From: Alteromonas sp. LMIT006
GTDB taxonomy: Bacteria > Pseudomonadota > Gammaproteobacteria > Enterobacterales > Alteromonadaceae
Length of the DNA stretch: 64,000 nt
Direction: 5' to 3'
Assembly (NCBI RefSeq): GCF_024300645.1
Contig: NZ_CP101291.1
Coordinates: forward strand, 1,922,001-1,986,000
A model generated the notes under the pieces. That model did not search any database. It saw only the letters and a list, made by a program, of their open reading frames with translations, and had not been told where the DNA came from. Of this stretch, positions 54,948 through 64,000 are shown piece by piece. Position numbers and translations under genes: made by a program. Numbering within the stretch: the first letter of the stretch is position 1; every line of letters begins with the position of its first letter.

Positions 54948-56789
54948 CTATTGAACAATAAAAATCTGTGCACTACGTCCGGGAATAGCTAAAGCGTTTC
55001 GGCTGAATGACTTCCCTGAATGTGCGTGAATAAACCTTGTTGCCGAATGCAACATAGTTGGAAACGAAGTTGGCTCAAATGATTGCTTTGTGTCGTTTTT
55101 ATTTAGTACCACCATAATGGTCTGTTCTGGATGAACTCGAAAAAACGTATAAACGCCATTTTTGGGCGCGTATTGAATCATCTTTCCAGCAGTAATGGCA
55201 GGACTTTTTTTCCGAAAATTCAATAACCATTTCACATAGTCTTGGGTCTGTTTCGCTTGCACTGACAAGCCAACGCCCGTTATGGCATTCACGCTATCAC
55301 CGGCAAAACCACCTGGAAATGGACTGCGGATGATCCCATGATCATCATTTCCCAAGTTGGACATGCCAATTTCAGTACCATAGAAAAACTGTGGAATACC
55401 ACGCATGGTTGCGAAAAAAGTCAGCGCCATTTTGAACAAGGCTTCATCATCACCAAGTTGTGATTTGATTCGTCCCATATCGTGGTTGTCGGGAAAAATC
55501 ACTAATTTATAGGGATCGCCATACAAGAAATCACTGGCAATGACCTCGTGTAATTTGACTAATCCGGTGCCCCACGTTTCTTCATCTAAGAATGCTTTTA
55601 CCAAGGTGGTTTGCAACGGAAAATCCATTACGCTAGGGAGTGCTGATACATAATCATCGTAGCGTTTAGAACCGGCTTGCCAATACGCGGTAATAGCAGG
55701 GTTAACTGACCATTCCTCTCCTACTATGGTCAAATTTGGATATTCATCTAAAATAGCACGATTCCATTGTGCCAAAAATTCTTTATCCGAATAAGAATAG
55801 GTGTCGACGCGAATGCCGGTCAAATCGGCATATTCCACCCACCAAATCGCTTTTTGGATCAAGTATGTTGCCAAATATGGGTTGCGCTGATTCAGATCAG
55901 GCATGGTTGGCACAAACCAACCATCCGTAAATGCAAGTCGATCCTCAGCAGTACTGTGCGGGTCATGCAAGGTTTCACGGCGATGGGTTGTGGGCACAAA
56001 TGTAGTACCGTGATTAATCCAATCGGTACTTGGCATATCTTTCATCCATACATGCTCTGAACCGATGTGATTCAAAATCATATCTTTAATCGTGCCGATC
56101 CCTTTGGCTTGCGCAAGTCTTGAATATTGCGCATAAAGTTGATTGCTACCAAGACGCGGGTCAATTTGATAATAATCCGTAGTGGAATACCCGTGATACG
56201 AATATTGAGCCATGTCATTTTGCAGTAATGGCATAGTCCATACTTGTGTGAAGCCCATTTCAGATAGGTAATCAATAGCATTGATCATCCCCTGAATATC
56301 CCCCCCATGGCGACCACCTTTATAGGATGGATTAGCCCGTTCGCGATATCCCTCGATGTTATCATTGGCTGGATCACCATTAATAAAACGATCGGGAGTG
56401 AGCAAATAAATCACATCTTTGGAGGAAAAGCCTACGCGTTCTGCGCTGTTCGGTTTACGATCAAGCAAGGCATACGAATAAAGCCATTGATGGCCATTGC
56501 GATGCTCGAAAAGCAATTGTATGTCTTGTGCCTGAGCGCCTGCTTCAATATACAAATCAAGCCACTGATAATTTGGATTATCTAAAGTATTAACTTCTTT
56601 TAAGGATACCCCTTCTGCCATTATTGAGACGTTATACTCAGCTAATGGATATGGCAAATCTGGCGCATGCACCATAAGTTGAACTTTAGGCTCGTTCATT
56701 CCAATATACCAATGCAATGGGTGAACGGTTTGGGCACTGGCTGGCACAATAAATATAAAAAAAGTAATTAAATGAATGATTCTGTGCAT
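54948..56789 (-). CDS. GH13 cyclomaltodextrinase/neopullulanase-like enzyme, exported
   Basis: The 613-residue protein has a signal peptide (about 1-19, ending PASAQ) and an N-terminal beta-sandwich (about 20-110) like the cyclomaltodextrinase N-domain. Its GH13 domain has LLTPDRFINGDP, D329 in GIRVDTYSYSD, E358 in VGEEW and the FPDNHDMGRI motif; a C-terminal beta domain follows. It resembles the SusA-type periplasmic amylases that cut cyclodextrins, pullulan or maltodextrins. It is the first gene of the amylase operon, divergent from the halogenase gene. Confidence 0.93.
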   Translation of the reverse strand: MHRIIHLITFFIFIVPASAQTVHPLHWYIGMNEPKVQLMVHAPDLPYPLAEYNVSIMAEGVSLKEVNTLDNPNYQWLDLYIEAGAQAQDIQLLFEHRNGHQWLYSYALLDRKPNSAERVGFSSKDVIYLLTPDRFINGDPANDNIEGYRERANPSYKGGRHGGDIQGMINAIDYLSEMGFTQVWTMPLLQNDMAQYSYHGYSTTDYYQIDPRLGSNQLYAQYSRLAQAKGIGTIKDMILNHIGSEHVWMKDMPSTDWINHGTTFVPTTHRRETLHDPHSTAEDRLAFTDGWFVPTMPDLNQRNPYLATYLIQKAIWWVEYADLTGIRVDTYSYSDKEFLAQWNRAILDEYPNLTIVGEEWSVNPAITAYWQAGSKRYDDYVSALPSVMDFPLQTTLVKAFLDEETWGTGLVKLHEVIASDFLYGDPYKLVIFPDNHDMGRIKSQLGDDEALFKMALTFFATMRGIPQFFYGTEIGMSNLGNDDHGIIRSPFPGGFAGDSVNAITGVGLSVQAKQTQDYVKWLLNFRKKSPAITAGKMIQYAPKNGVYTFFRVHPEQTIMVVLNKNDTKQSFEPTSFPTMLHSATRFIHAHSGKSFSRNALAIPGRSAQIFIVQ

Positions 56790-56813
56790 GCTTGTTCTAT
56801 CACTCTAAACTAG

Positions 56814-56870
56814 GTTAATATGATGTTAACTATCTCACTTCAACAGAACAAGGTGCAGGCCAAACCTGCA
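56814..56870. promoter_or_regulatory. Two inverted repeats in the amylase/halogenase divergent region
   Basis: GTTAA-N7-TTAAC (56814-56830) and TGCAGG-N5-CCTGCA (56854-56870) lie in the 103-bp gap between the two divergent starts. Either could be an operator controlling both units; the TGCA ends of the second recall the TGCA elements upstream of the LacI-family gene. Identified by eye only. Confidence 0.45.
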
Positions 56871-56892
56871 TACGTATTCAAACATAATACCT

Positions 56893-58329
56893 ATGACAAA
56901 TAACAAAAACATCATTGTTTTAGGGGGTGGAACGGCTGGCTGGATGAGCGCAAATCTTCTACACCTCAAACTCGCCCCACTTGGCTATCAAGTTAGGGTT
57001 ATTGAATCTGAAGATATTGGCATTATTGGCGTTGGTGAAGGTTCCACACCTCAATTAAAAGTGTTTTTTGATCTGTTAGGCATTCAAGAGCACGAATGGA
57101 TGCCCTTATGCGATGCAACCTACAAGTACGGGATTCAATTTCGTCAGTGGTGTCAGTACGATCCAAAGCGTCCTTTTTTGGACGATTATTTTCATCCGTT
57201 TCCAGCTTCTACCGATGCCCTAACCGCGGTTGACTTTATGCAAGCTTGTCACAGAATGATGCAGGGTTATCCCGCCTCAGTAAAACCCGATCCATACTTT
57301 TTGACTGCGTATTTATCAGCCCAAGATATTATTCCTACAAGGATCAACACCGCTGACACACAATGTAATTATGGCTATCACTTTGACAGCTACAAATTAG
57401 GTGCGTTTTTGAGCGAATTTGGGCAACAACAAGGTATTATCCGTAATGTGGATACCATCACTAAAGTGGATTCTAACGAGCAAGGGATCAACATGTTGTA
57501 TGGCAAAAACCATGCACAGTATTCAGCTGAATTGTTCTTCGATTGTTCGGGATTTGAGAGTGTACTGTTACAAAAGACGTTGAAGGTACCATTTGAGTCC
57601 TTTAGCAATCATCTACTAAACGATGCTGCCATCGCCATCCCTACCCCCAGAGCAGAAAAAGAACTGATGCAAACTCAAGCGACTGCTCTTTCAACTGGCT
57701 GGGCTTGGCGAATTCCACTGACCAGCCGAGTCGGTAATGGCTATGTTTATAGTTCGCAATATGTTGATAAAGAAGCAGCAGAAATGGAGCTGAGATCCCA
57801 TCTTGGCATTGCTGAGACAATCCCTGCTCGACACCTCACCATGAAAGTGGGTCAGGTGTCCAAGCATTGGTACAAAAACTGTATTGGCGTGGGACTTGCG
57901 CAAGGTTTTATCGAACCACTTGAGGCCACTGCCCTGCACCTTGTGCAAGAAACCGTCGTGCAGTTTATCGGCGCCTTTTTGGCAGGTAAAGAAACAACCC
58001 ATTTTCAGAATGCTTTCAATGACAATATACGCAACCGTTTTAATGGGATAAAAGATTACATTACAGCACACTATTGTGCGTGTAATCGCAATGATACAGA
58101 GTACTGGCAAGCAGCGAGTCAACCACGCAAACAAACCAAGCACCTAAAAGAGATTCTACTTTTGTGGAGAAATGGAAAAGATATCAACGCCTACATTACT
58201 GAGCACAAACTTCATCAATACTATCCAACAATTAGTTGGTATTGCTTGCTGGCAGGATATCAACAATTTTCTCACAGACAATTTGAGCCTACCGCGCAAT
58301 GGCATCCTCATTTTGCACAATATGGCTAA
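56893..58329 (+). CDS. Flavin-dependent tryptophan-halogenase family protein
   Basis: The 478-residue protein has the FAD-binding GGGTAGWMSA (11-20), the GVGEGSTPQLKVFFDLLGI segment, the catalytic-lysine position K78 in CDATYKYGIQF and the halogenase motif GWAWRIP. These are the signature features of PrnA-type halogenases, which chlorinate or brominate an aromatic substrate using FADH2 supplied by a reductase. No flavin reductase or biosynthetic gene is adjacent. Homologues in marine Alteromonadales and Caulobacter-type bacteria often sit in TonB/carbohydrate loci, as here beside amylases, where the natural substrate is unknown. Confidence 0.9.
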   Translation: MTNNKNIIVLGGGTAGWMSANLLHLKLAPLGYQVRVIESEDIGIIGVGEGSTPQLKVFFDLLGIQEHEWMPLCDATYKYGIQFRQWCQYDPKRPFLDDYFHPFPASTDALTAVDFMQACHRMMQGYPASVKPDPYFLTAYLSAQDIIPTRINTADTQCNYGYHFDSYKLGAFLSEFGQQQGIIRNVDTITKVDSNEQGINMLYGKNHAQYSAELFFDCSGFESVLLQKTLKVPFESFSNHLLNDAAIAIPTPRAEKELMQTQATALSTGWAWRIPLTSRVGNGYVYSSQYVDKEAAEMELRSHLGIAETIPARHLTMKVGQVSKHWYKNCIGVGLAQGFIEPLEATALHLVQETVVQFIGAFLAGKETTHFQNAFNDNIRNRFNGIKDYITAHYCACNRNDTEYWQAASQPRKQTKHLKEILLLWRNGKDINAYITEHKLHQYYPTISWYCLLAGYQQFSHRQFEPTAQWHPHFAQYG

Positions 58330-58358
58330 ATTAATGAATGGTGAGTGTGATTGACTGA

Positions 58359-59810
58359 TCAGTTTAGGTGGTGCAATGGGAAAGTTAAAGTAAAAGTGGT
58401 GCCGATGCCCACTTCAGAATCAATATCAACATGGCCTTGGTGTCCTTCGATGATACTGTAACTAATCGACATGCCTAAACCAGTGCCTTCACCAACAGGT
58501 TTTGTGGTAAAAAACGGGTTGAATAGTTTGTCTTGGGTCGCTTTGTCCATACCACACCCCGTATCGCGAATGGTCACAACGACTAAGCTTTCTAAGATAC
58601 GTGAGTTAATTTCTAAGTCACCACCGTCTGGCATCGCTTGGGCGGCATTCACAAACATATTGATAAACACTTGTTGCAACTGCCCTGCTTTACCAAACAA
58701 GTTGGCAGGTTGTTCACTTAAATGAGTGATCACATTGTGTTTATACTTCAACTCGTTATTGGCCACACTTAATGCGGATTGAATAACTTTGTTCACATCA
58801 AATGGTAAATTTTGTGCTTCACCTTGATGTGAGAATGATTTAAGGCCTTGCACAATTTCAGAAATTCTATCTAGGCCACCTAAATTAGATGTCACAATAT
58901 CAGCAGTATCTTCTAAGAGGTACTCCACATCATATTGAGCAAATAAAGATTGGATCTGCTCATTCTCATAAGCACCTAATGCTTTGGCAAACGCGGTCAA
59001 ATCAGTCAAATAATGATTTAATGATTCCATATTGGAACGTACAAAGCCGACTGGATTGTTAATTTCGTGTGCAACACCTGCAGCCAATTGACCCAGTGAA
59101 GCCATCTTTTCAGATTGTTCTAATTGTACTCGAGCACGTTTTAGTTGAGCTTGTAATATCTCATAATCAAATGTGTGCGAATTGGCACTCACGCCAAGTT
59201 TACGTGCCAACAATAAATTTTTGAGTTGCCGAAACATAATCGTCAAAATACTATAGACTTCTGATGATGGTGGGATTTTTTTTAATAGAAAGCAGACTAG
59301 AATATAGCTACCACTGTCGAGAGGTTTATGTCTGAGTATCAAACGATATGGCTGTTCTTGATAAAAAAATGGAAAATCTTGCCAGTCGTTATTCTGAGGA
59401 ATTTTTTCAACAAATTGGTTGATAGCGGTTAATAATTGAGGATTGTCATGCCATTGTTTTTTTGGACCAAAAACAGGGGTATGAATATCAAATAAGTGAC
59501 AACTTTTAATCTGTACCGCAGCAATACCATAATCAGCATGCAAAAACTCACTGGTGAGTTGACACACATGGCCAAGTAAATTTTCATTATTTTCTGAGAG
59601 TGTGAGTGCACCCGTAGTACGTGCGAGAAATGCCAGTTCTTGTCGCTGTTGTTCACTTTGGGCGAGCGCCTCTTGAAGCTCTTGATTAGCTTGATAAATC
59701 TCGCGTGATTTCGCAATCAAGAGGCTTTCAGCTTCTTCACGTGCTTTTTTTTCACGTGCCAAGCGGCGCTCAAGCATGGCTATGATATCTGAATCTACTG
59801 GCTCACTCAC
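58359..59810 (-). CDS. Sensor histidine kinase (cytoplasmic, coiled-coil N-terminus)
   Basis: The 483-residue protein begins with a coiled coil (about 10-58; LERRLAREKKAREEAESLL), then a GAF-like region (about 60-200). A HisKA domain follows with phosphoacceptor H248 in AAGVAHEINNPVGF, and a HATPase domain with the N-box FINMFVNAAQAM, IRDTGCGMD and GEGTGLGMSIS. There is no transmembrane segment, so it is soluble. The N-terminal coiled coil is a pattern I associate with NahK/ErcS-like kinases that act with nitric-oxide or surface-sensing partners. No response regulator is adjacent. It is convergent with the halogenase gene. Confidence 0.92.
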   Translation of the reverse strand: MSEPVDSDIIAMLERRLAREKKAREEAESLLIAKSREIYQANQELQEALAQSEQQRQELAFLARTTGALTLSENNENLLGHVCQLTSEFLHADYGIAAVQIKSCHLFDIHTPVFGPKKQWHDNPQLLTAINQFVEKIPQNNDWQDFPFFYQEQPYRLILRHKPLDSGSYILVCFLLKKIPPSSEVYSILTIMFRQLKNLLLARKLGVSANSHTFDYEILQAQLKRARVQLEQSEKMASLGQLAAGVAHEINNPVGFVRSNMESLNHYLTDLTAFAKALGAYENEQIQSLFAQYDVEYLLEDTADIVTSNLGGLDRISEIVQGLKSFSHQGEAQNLPFDVNKVIQSALSVANNELKYKHNVITHLSEQPANLFGKAGQLQQVFINMFVNAAQAMPDGGDLEINSRILESLVVVTIRDTGCGMDKATQDKLFNPFFTTKPVGEGTGLGMSISYSIIEGHQGHVDIDSEVGIGTTFTLTFPLHHLN

Positions 59811-59873
59811 GTTCGCTACCCTGCAAACAACATAAGATTTATAGTGCTCGTATCGGCCACAAAGTGCAAGTAT

Positions 59874-61046
59874 TTACATTTTTTCGACCGCGACAGCAAC
59901 CGCTTCACCGCCACCAATACACAAAACTGCCACCCCTTTTTTGCTATTTGTGTTTACCAACGCATGACACAGTGTCACTAAAATACGGGCTCCAGAGGCA
60001 CCAATCGGATGACCTAGCGCACAAGCACCACCATGGATATTCACTTTGTCAGCTGGGATGTTTAATGCGTGCATGGTGGCCATTGTGACCATAGCAAAGG
60101 CTTCGTTTATTTCAAATAAATCCACCTCATGAATGGTCCAATTTAGTTTGGTCAGTAATTTTTTAATCGCACCAATTGGCGCGGTAGTAAACGCCGCGGG
60201 TGCTTGCGCATGGGTTACGTGGCCAACGATTCTGGCAATACCGGATAGTTTCTTTATATCAGCCGTACTTTTTCGCATTAATAACAAAGCGGCTGCGCCA
60301 TCTGAAATTGAACTCGAATTTGCCGCTGTTATTGTGCCATCAGTCGAAAAAGCGGGGCGCAATTGAGGGATTTTGTCAGGACGAATGTTTTTGGGCGCCT
60401 CGTCTTCGATAATTATCGAAGACCCTTTGTGCTGCGATACGGTGATGGGCACAATTTGAGAGGCAAAATGATTCTGAGCTTGCGCTTGGTGCGCTTTGTG
60501 CAACGAGGACAAAGCAAATTCATCCATTTGCTCACGAGTCATACCGAGTTCATCTGCAGTTTGTTGCGCAAAACACCCCATCGCAAGGCCATCATAGGCG
60601 TTTTCCAATCCATCTAAAAACATATGATCATAAGTAGTTTGATGGCCCATCCGCACCCCTGATCGTGCTTTGCACAACAGGTAAGGCGCATTTGACATCG
60701 ACTCCATCCCTCCAGCGACGACCATATCAACCTGCCCTAGGCGTAAATTATCAAACGCTGTCATTACTGCCTGCAAACCTGAACCACAGACTTTATTAAG
60801 TGTTATGGCACTGGCTTGATGTGACAGACCAGCATTCAGTGCAGCTTGTCTTGCTGGAGCCTGGCCTAGCCCGGCAGGCAATACACATCCCATAATGACT
60901 TGGTCAACTTCTGTCTTAAGTTCTTCTGGCACCAGATTCTGGATGACCTGCGCGGCGAGTTCTGTGGCTTTCAGCGCACTCAACTCACCAAGCATTGCAC
61001 CTATTGGACTGCGTTTGGCTGCGACAATCAAAATTGAATCAGACAT
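59874..61046 (-). CDS. atoB: Acetyl-CoA C-acetyltransferase (acetoacetyl-CoA thiolase)
   Basis: The 390-residue thiolase has the active cysteine C87 in LNKVCGSGLQAV, the GGMESMSNAPYLL loop, NEAFAMVTM, the HGGACALGHPIGASGARI motif and the second cysteine in VLCIGGGEA near the C-terminus. It interconverts two acetyl-CoA and acetoacetyl-CoA. It is divergent from liuR, with a LiuR-type inverted repeat between them. This suggests it breaks down acetoacetyl-CoA derived from leucine catabolism rather than serving polyhydroxybutyrate synthesis; no pha gene is nearby. Confidence 0.95.
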   Translation of the reverse strand: MSDSILIVAAKRSPIGAMLGELSALKATELAAQVIQNLVPEELKTEVDQVIMGCVLPAGLGQAPARQAALNAGLSHQASAITLNKVCGSGLQAVMTAFDNLRLGQVDMVVAGGMESMSNAPYLLCKARSGVRMGHQTTYDHMFLDGLENAYDGLAMGCFAQQTADELGMTREQMDEFALSSLHKAHQAQAQNHFASQIVPITVSQHKGSSIIIEDEAPKNIRPDKIPQLRPAFSTDGTITAANSSSISDGAAALLLMRKSTADIKKLSGIARIVGHVTHAQAPAAFTTAPIGAIKKLLTKLNWTIHEVDLFEINEAFAMVTMATMHALNIPADKVNIHGGACALGHPIGASGARILVTLCHALVNTNSKKGVAVLCIGGGEAVAVAVEKM

Positions 61047-61092
61047 AACATATCCTTGATTCTTTCAAATTAATAACTTTACGTAATTTAAC

Positions 61093-61108
61093 TTTACGTA
61101 AACGTAAA
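61093..61108. promoter_or_regulatory. LiuR-type operator between atoB and liuR
   Basis: TTTACG-TAAA-CGTAAA is a perfect 6-4-6 inverted repeat, the pattern I associate with LiuR (MerR family) operators of gammaproteobacteria. A further TTTACGTAA copy lies just left at 61078-61086. The position between the divergent atoB and liuR starts suits control of both units. MerR-type regulators often act at promoters with long spacers. Confidence 0.75.
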
Positions 61109-61164
61109 CCTAATGTAAATTATGTATCAACAGATAAATAACCTCAAGCTATCAATTGCACAAA

Positions 61165-61578
61165 ATGAATGATCAAACCAACACGATAAGCATAGGCGAA
61201 TTGGCAAAACAATTCGATGTAACAGCAAGAGCCATACGCTTTTACGAAGAACAGGGGCTATTACATCCGGTGCGTGAAGGCACTCACAGAATTTACTATG
61301 CGAAAGACACAGTCAGACTCAAATTGATTTTACGGGGGAAGCGCCTAGGTTTTTCATTGGCAGAAATCAAAACCTTGTTTGCGCTGTACGATACTGACCC
61401 GAATTCAACGGTACAACTAGAAACCATGTTGGAATTGACGCAACAAAAACGAGAAACGCTCAATCAACAGTTACACGATATTAAAACGCTTCTAGCTGAA
61501 TTAGATGAAGTTGAAGCTCGCTGTAAAGAAGAATTAAATGAATTAACCCAGCAATCAGGAGATTCATTCCATGCTTAG
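61165..61578 (+). CDS. liuR: MerR-family regulator of leucine/isovalerate catabolism LiuR
   Basis: The 137-residue protein (ATG at 61165; a TTG at 61156 adds three residues) has an N-terminal MerR helix-turn-helix (about 7-70). Visible segments are [20 protein letters not shown] then [17 protein letters not shown] and the [20 protein letters not shown] motif. A C-terminal dimerisation coiled coil follows (about 75-130). It lacks the metal-binding cysteines of MerR/CueR. LiuR controls liu operons in response to intermediates of branched-chain degradation. Its gene overlaps liuA by 8 bp. The operator nearby suggests autoregulation. Confidence 0.93.
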   Translation: MNDQTNTISIGELAKQFDVTARAIRFYEEQGLLHPVREGTHRIYYAKDTVRLKLILRGKRLGFSLAEIKTLFALYDTDPNSTVQLETMLELTQQKRETLNQQLHDIKTLLAELDEVEARCKEELNELTQQSGDSFHA

Positions 61579-62737
61579 TTATCCGACATTAAATTTTGGC
61601 TTAGGTGAAGATATCGACATGTTGCGCGATATGGTCAGTCAATTTGCTCAAGAGCGAATTGCACCCCATGCACAACGTGCAGATGAGGCAAATCAGTTTC
61701 CCAATCACCTGTGGGCCGAAATGGGTGAATTAGGATTATTGGGCATAACCGTTTCTGAAGCATTCGGCGGTGCTGATATGGGATATCTTGCTCATACGGT
61801 TGCGATGGAAGAAATTTCACGTGCGTCTGCTGGCGTTGGTTTGAGTTACGGGGCGCATTCTAATTTATGTGTGAATCAAATTTACAAAAATGGGAACCCT
61901 AAACAACAAGCTCAATACTTACCAAAACTGATTTCTGGTGAGTACATCGGTGCATTAGCCATGAGCGAACCCAATGCGGGTTCCGATGTGGTCAGTATGA
62001 AATTAAGAGCGGATAAACGAGGTAATGAATATGTCCTAAACGGCAATAAAATGTGGATCACCAATGGCCCTGATGCACATGTTTTTGTGATTTACGCCAA
62101 AACCGATGTACACGGAGGTTCAAAAGGCATCACTGCGTTTATTGTTGAAAAGGATACACCGGGATTCACTCAGGCGCAAAAGCTCGACAAGCTAGGAATG
62201 CGCTCTTCCAATACATGTGAACTGGTATTTACCGATTGTGTTGTGCATAAAGACCAAATATTAGGCAATGAAGGTGGCGGGGTTGCAATATTAATGTCCG
62301 GATTAGATTTTGAAAGATTAGTCTTATCTGGCGGACCATTGGGGATCATGCGAGCATGTATGGATGTCGTGTTGCCATACATTCACGAACGCCAGCAGTT
62401 TGGCAAGTGCATCGGCGAATTTCAGCTTATCCAGGGTAAAGTTGCTGACATGTATACGCAAATGAATGCTGCACGAGCTTATGTCTATGCCGTTGCAAAA
62501 GCCTGTGATCGCGGTGAAACCACGCGCAAAGATGCCGCTGGAGCGATTTTGTATTCCGCCGAGTTAGCTACTAAAATGGCGCTTGATGCCATTCAAATAT
62601 TAGGCGGTAATGGCTACATTAATGAATATGCAACAGGTCGCCTACTCCGTGATGCCAAACTATATGAAATTGGAGCCGGCACATCTGAAATACGGCGCAT
62701 GCTCATTGGGCGTGAATTATTCAATGAGACTCATTAA
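61571..62737 (+). CDS. liuA: Isovaleryl-CoA dehydrogenase
   Basis: The 388-residue acyl-CoA dehydrogenase has the FAD-region motif [33 protein letters not shown] and the catalytic glutamate E248 in [15 protein letters not shown], a position specific to isovaleryl-CoA dehydrogenases. It oxidises isovaleryl-CoA to 3-methylcrotonyl-CoA in leucine breakdown. It overlaps liuR by 8 bp and is followed after 2 bp by liuB, the next enzyme of the pathway. Its position next to LiuR supports the substrate. Confidence 0.96.
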   Translation: MLSYPTLNFGLGEDIDMLRDMVSQFAQERIAPHAQRADEANQFPNHLWAEMGELGLLGITVSEAFGGADMGYLAHTVAMEEISRASAGVGLSYGAHSNLCVNQIYKNGNPKQQAQYLPKLISGEYIGALAMSEPNAGSDVVSMKLRADKRGNEYVLNGNKMWITNGPDAHVFVIYAKTDVHGGSKGITAFIVEKDTPGFTQAQKLDKLGMRSSNTCELVFTDCVVHKDQILGNEGGGVAILMSGLDFERLVLSGGPLGIMRACMDVVLPYIHERQQFGKCIGEFQLIQGKVADMYTQMNAARAYVYAVAKACDRGETTRKDAAGAILYSAELATKMALDAIQILGGNGYINEYATGRLLRDAKLYEIGAGTSEIRRMLIGRELFNETH

Positions 62738-62739
62738 TC

Positions 62740-64000
62740 ATGGCGATACTTTCACAACCACTCAATTCACTGGCGCAAGATGTTCAAGCCAATACCTTAC
62801 ATATGGAAGCACAAGTCAATGATCTAAAAAAAGTTGTTGCTCGCATTATACAAGGTGGCTCAGAATCAGCTCGGGAAAAACACAAAGCACGAGGTAAATT
62901 ACTCGCACGCGAGCGCATTGACGCCCTACTCGATTCCGGTTCGTTTTTTTTAGAAATCGGGCAGCTCGCTGCGTACAATGTATATGAAGAAGACGTGCCT
63001 TGTGCCGGCGTCGTGGCAGGCATTGGTCTGATTCATGGACATTTGTGCATGATTGTGGCAAATGATGCGACCGTGAAAGGCGGCACTTATTATCCACTTA
63101 CGGTTAAAAAACACCTACGAGCACAAGAAATCGCATTACAAAATCAACTTCCTTGTTTATACCTTGTTGACTCAGGTGGTGCTAATTTGCCTCGTCAGGA
63201 TGAGGTGTTTCCTGACAAGGAGCACTTTGGGCGGATTTTTTATAACCAAGCGAATTTATCTGCACAAAATATTCCACAGATTGCAATTGTTATGGGTTCT
63301 TGTACCGCTGGGGGCGCCTATGTCCCTGCAATGTGTGATGAATCGATCATTGTCAAAGAACAAGGCACTATTTTTCTAGCCGGCCCCCCTTTAGTCAAAG
63401 CAGCCACGGGTGAGAGTGTAACGGCTGAAGCACTTGGCGGAGGCGCATTGCACGCTCAGACCTCTGGTGTGGTAGATCATTTAGCCCATGATGATCATCA
63501 CGCATTGGCCATCGCTCGCGGTATAGTGGCTAAACTCAACCGTCCCAAAACGAGCCATATAGACCGTTGTCCAACTGTGTTGCCACGTTACCCTACAAAA
63601 GACATATATGGCTTGATCCCGAGAGACTCAAAACAGCCCTTTGACGTGCGGGATATCATCGCACGCATCATTGATGATTCGGATTTCCAAGAATTCAAAG
63701 CCCTGTTCGGTACCACATTAGTTACTGGCTTTGCGCGTCTCGATGGTATTACAGTAGGCATCATAGCTAATAACGGTATATTGTTTTCAGAGTCTGCACA
63801 AAAAGGGGCACACTTTATTGAGTTATGCGCACAACGAAAGATCCCGCTTATATTTTTACAAAATATTACTGGCTTTATGGTTGGCCAGCAATATGAAGCA
63901 GGTGGAATTGCCAAGCACGGAGCCAAAATGGTCACCGCAGTAGCAACGGCCAAAGTCCCCAAACTCACAGTATTGATCGGTGGCAGTTTTGGCGCCGGCA
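62740..64000 (+). CDS. liuB: 3-methylcrotonyl-CoA carboxylase carboxyltransferase (beta) subunit, partial
   Basis: The frame runs from ATG 62740 to the right edge, giving the first ~420 residues. It has [20 protein letters not shown], the carboxyltransferase segments [20 protein letters not shown] and [14 protein letters not shown], and then [20 protein letters not shown]. These match the biotin-dependent carboxylase beta subunit of MCC, which adds CO2 to 3-methylcrotonyl-CoA. Two bases separate it from liuA. The missing C-terminus (about 115 residues) and the alpha subunit should lie beyond the window. Confidence 0.95.
   Translation, partial: MAILSQPLNSLAQDVQANTLHMEAQVNDLKKVVARIIQGGSESAREKHKARGKLLARERIDALLDSGSFFLEIGQLAAYNVYEEDVPCAGVVAGIGLIHGHLCMIVANDATVKGGTYYPLTVKKHLRAQEIALQNQLPCLYLVDSGGANLPRQDEVFPDKEHFGRIFYNQANLSAQNIPQIAIVMGSCTAGGAYVPAMCDESIIVKEQGTIFLAGPPLVKAATGESVTAEALGGGALHAQTSGVVDHLAHDDHHALAIARGIVAKLNRPKTSHIDRCPTVLPRYPTKDIYGLIPRDSKQPFDVRDIIARIIDDSDFQEFKALFGTTLVTGFARLDGITVGIIANNGILFSESAQKGAHFIELCAQRKIPLIFLQNITGFMVGQQYEAGGIAKHGAKMVTAVATAKVPKLTVLIGGSFGAG

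Noticed and set aside
57691-58143. 150-codon frame antisense to the halogenase gene
   Set aside because: Shadow of a gene with complete FAD and WxWxIP motifs.
56893-58329. Halogenated natural-product gene cluster
   Set aside because: No NRPS, PKS, flavin reductase or tailoring gene is nearby; neighbours are amylases and a histidine kinase.
1-64000. Mobile element, prophage, CRISPR or tRNA genes
   Set aside because: No transposase, integrase, phage structural gene, spaced direct repeats or tRNA-like cloverleaf was recognised.

Overview
The window looks like a chromosomal segment of a marine gammaproteobacterium of the Alteromonadales (Alteromonas/Glaciecola/Paraglaciecola-like). This is inferred from gene content and gene order, not from a database search. 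Housekeeping blocks typical of gammaproteobacteria are present: proQ-prc, dapA-bamC-purC, bcp/perM/bepA/arsC/hda, purM-purN, cmoA-cmoB, glnS and sohB. They are combined with traits common in marine heterotrophs: branched-chain amino acid catabolism, maltodextrin hydrolysis, a compatible-solute cluster and sodium-coupled transporters. I saw no rRNA, tRNA, CRISPR array, insertion sequence or phage gene. Coding density is high and no gene-free gap reaches 300 bases.

Layout. 1-5.7 kb (minus): an nhaC-type antiporter cut by the left edge, a sodium:neurotransmitter-symporter-family transporter, prc, proQ, a small acidic protein and free-methionine-R-sulfoxide reductase. 5.8-12 kb (minus): a nucleoside-recognition (SpmA/SpmB-type) membrane protein, a class V aminotransferase, tesB, a Ser/Thr protein kinase with an unrecognised C-terminal half, and rlmJ. 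12-15.5 kb (minus): bkdA1-bkdA2-bkdB, the E1 and E2 subunits of branched-chain 2-oxoacid dehydrogenase. 15.6-17.8 kb (plus): a MATE exporter and an isoprenylcysteine-methyltransferase-like membrane protein. 17.8-32.1 kb: a block whose order parallels the E. coli purC-nlpB-dapA-(gcvR)-bcp-perM-bepA-arsC-hda-(upp, uraA)-purM-purN region. It lacks gcvR, upp and uraA and carries extra genes, including a lipoprotein with an HELGH zinc-protease motif.

32-35.5 kb: fadE with a lysine-rich tail and a good FadR-type operator, then an orphan NarL-type response regulator. 35.5-44.2 kb: cmoA and cmoB, then a tight four-gene plus-strand cluster (glycerate kinase, MPGP-type HAD phosphatase, GT81 glucosyl-3-phosphoglycerate synthase, GH13_18 phosphorylase). 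This cluster forms a coherent glucosylglycerate synthesis and recycling cycle. It is followed by a beta-hydroxyacid dehydrogenase, glutathione peroxidase and cmoM, so CmoA, CmoB and CmoM are all within about 9 kb.

44.2-52 kb: a Nif3/YbgI protein, a small basic protein, sohB, a large VolA-like lipoprotein lipase, yciK and glnS. 52-58.3 kb: a LacI-family regulator, two exported GH13 amylases in one operon, and a divergent flavin-dependent halogenase-like gene; this looks like part of a maltodextrin locus. 58.4-64 kb: a sensor histidine kinase, atoB, and the divergent liuR-liuA-liuB leucine-catabolic operon (liuB cut by the right edge) with a clear LiuR-type inverted repeat between them. The bkd genes feed branched-chain acyl-CoAs into the liu pathway; its acetoacetate end product connects to AtoB.
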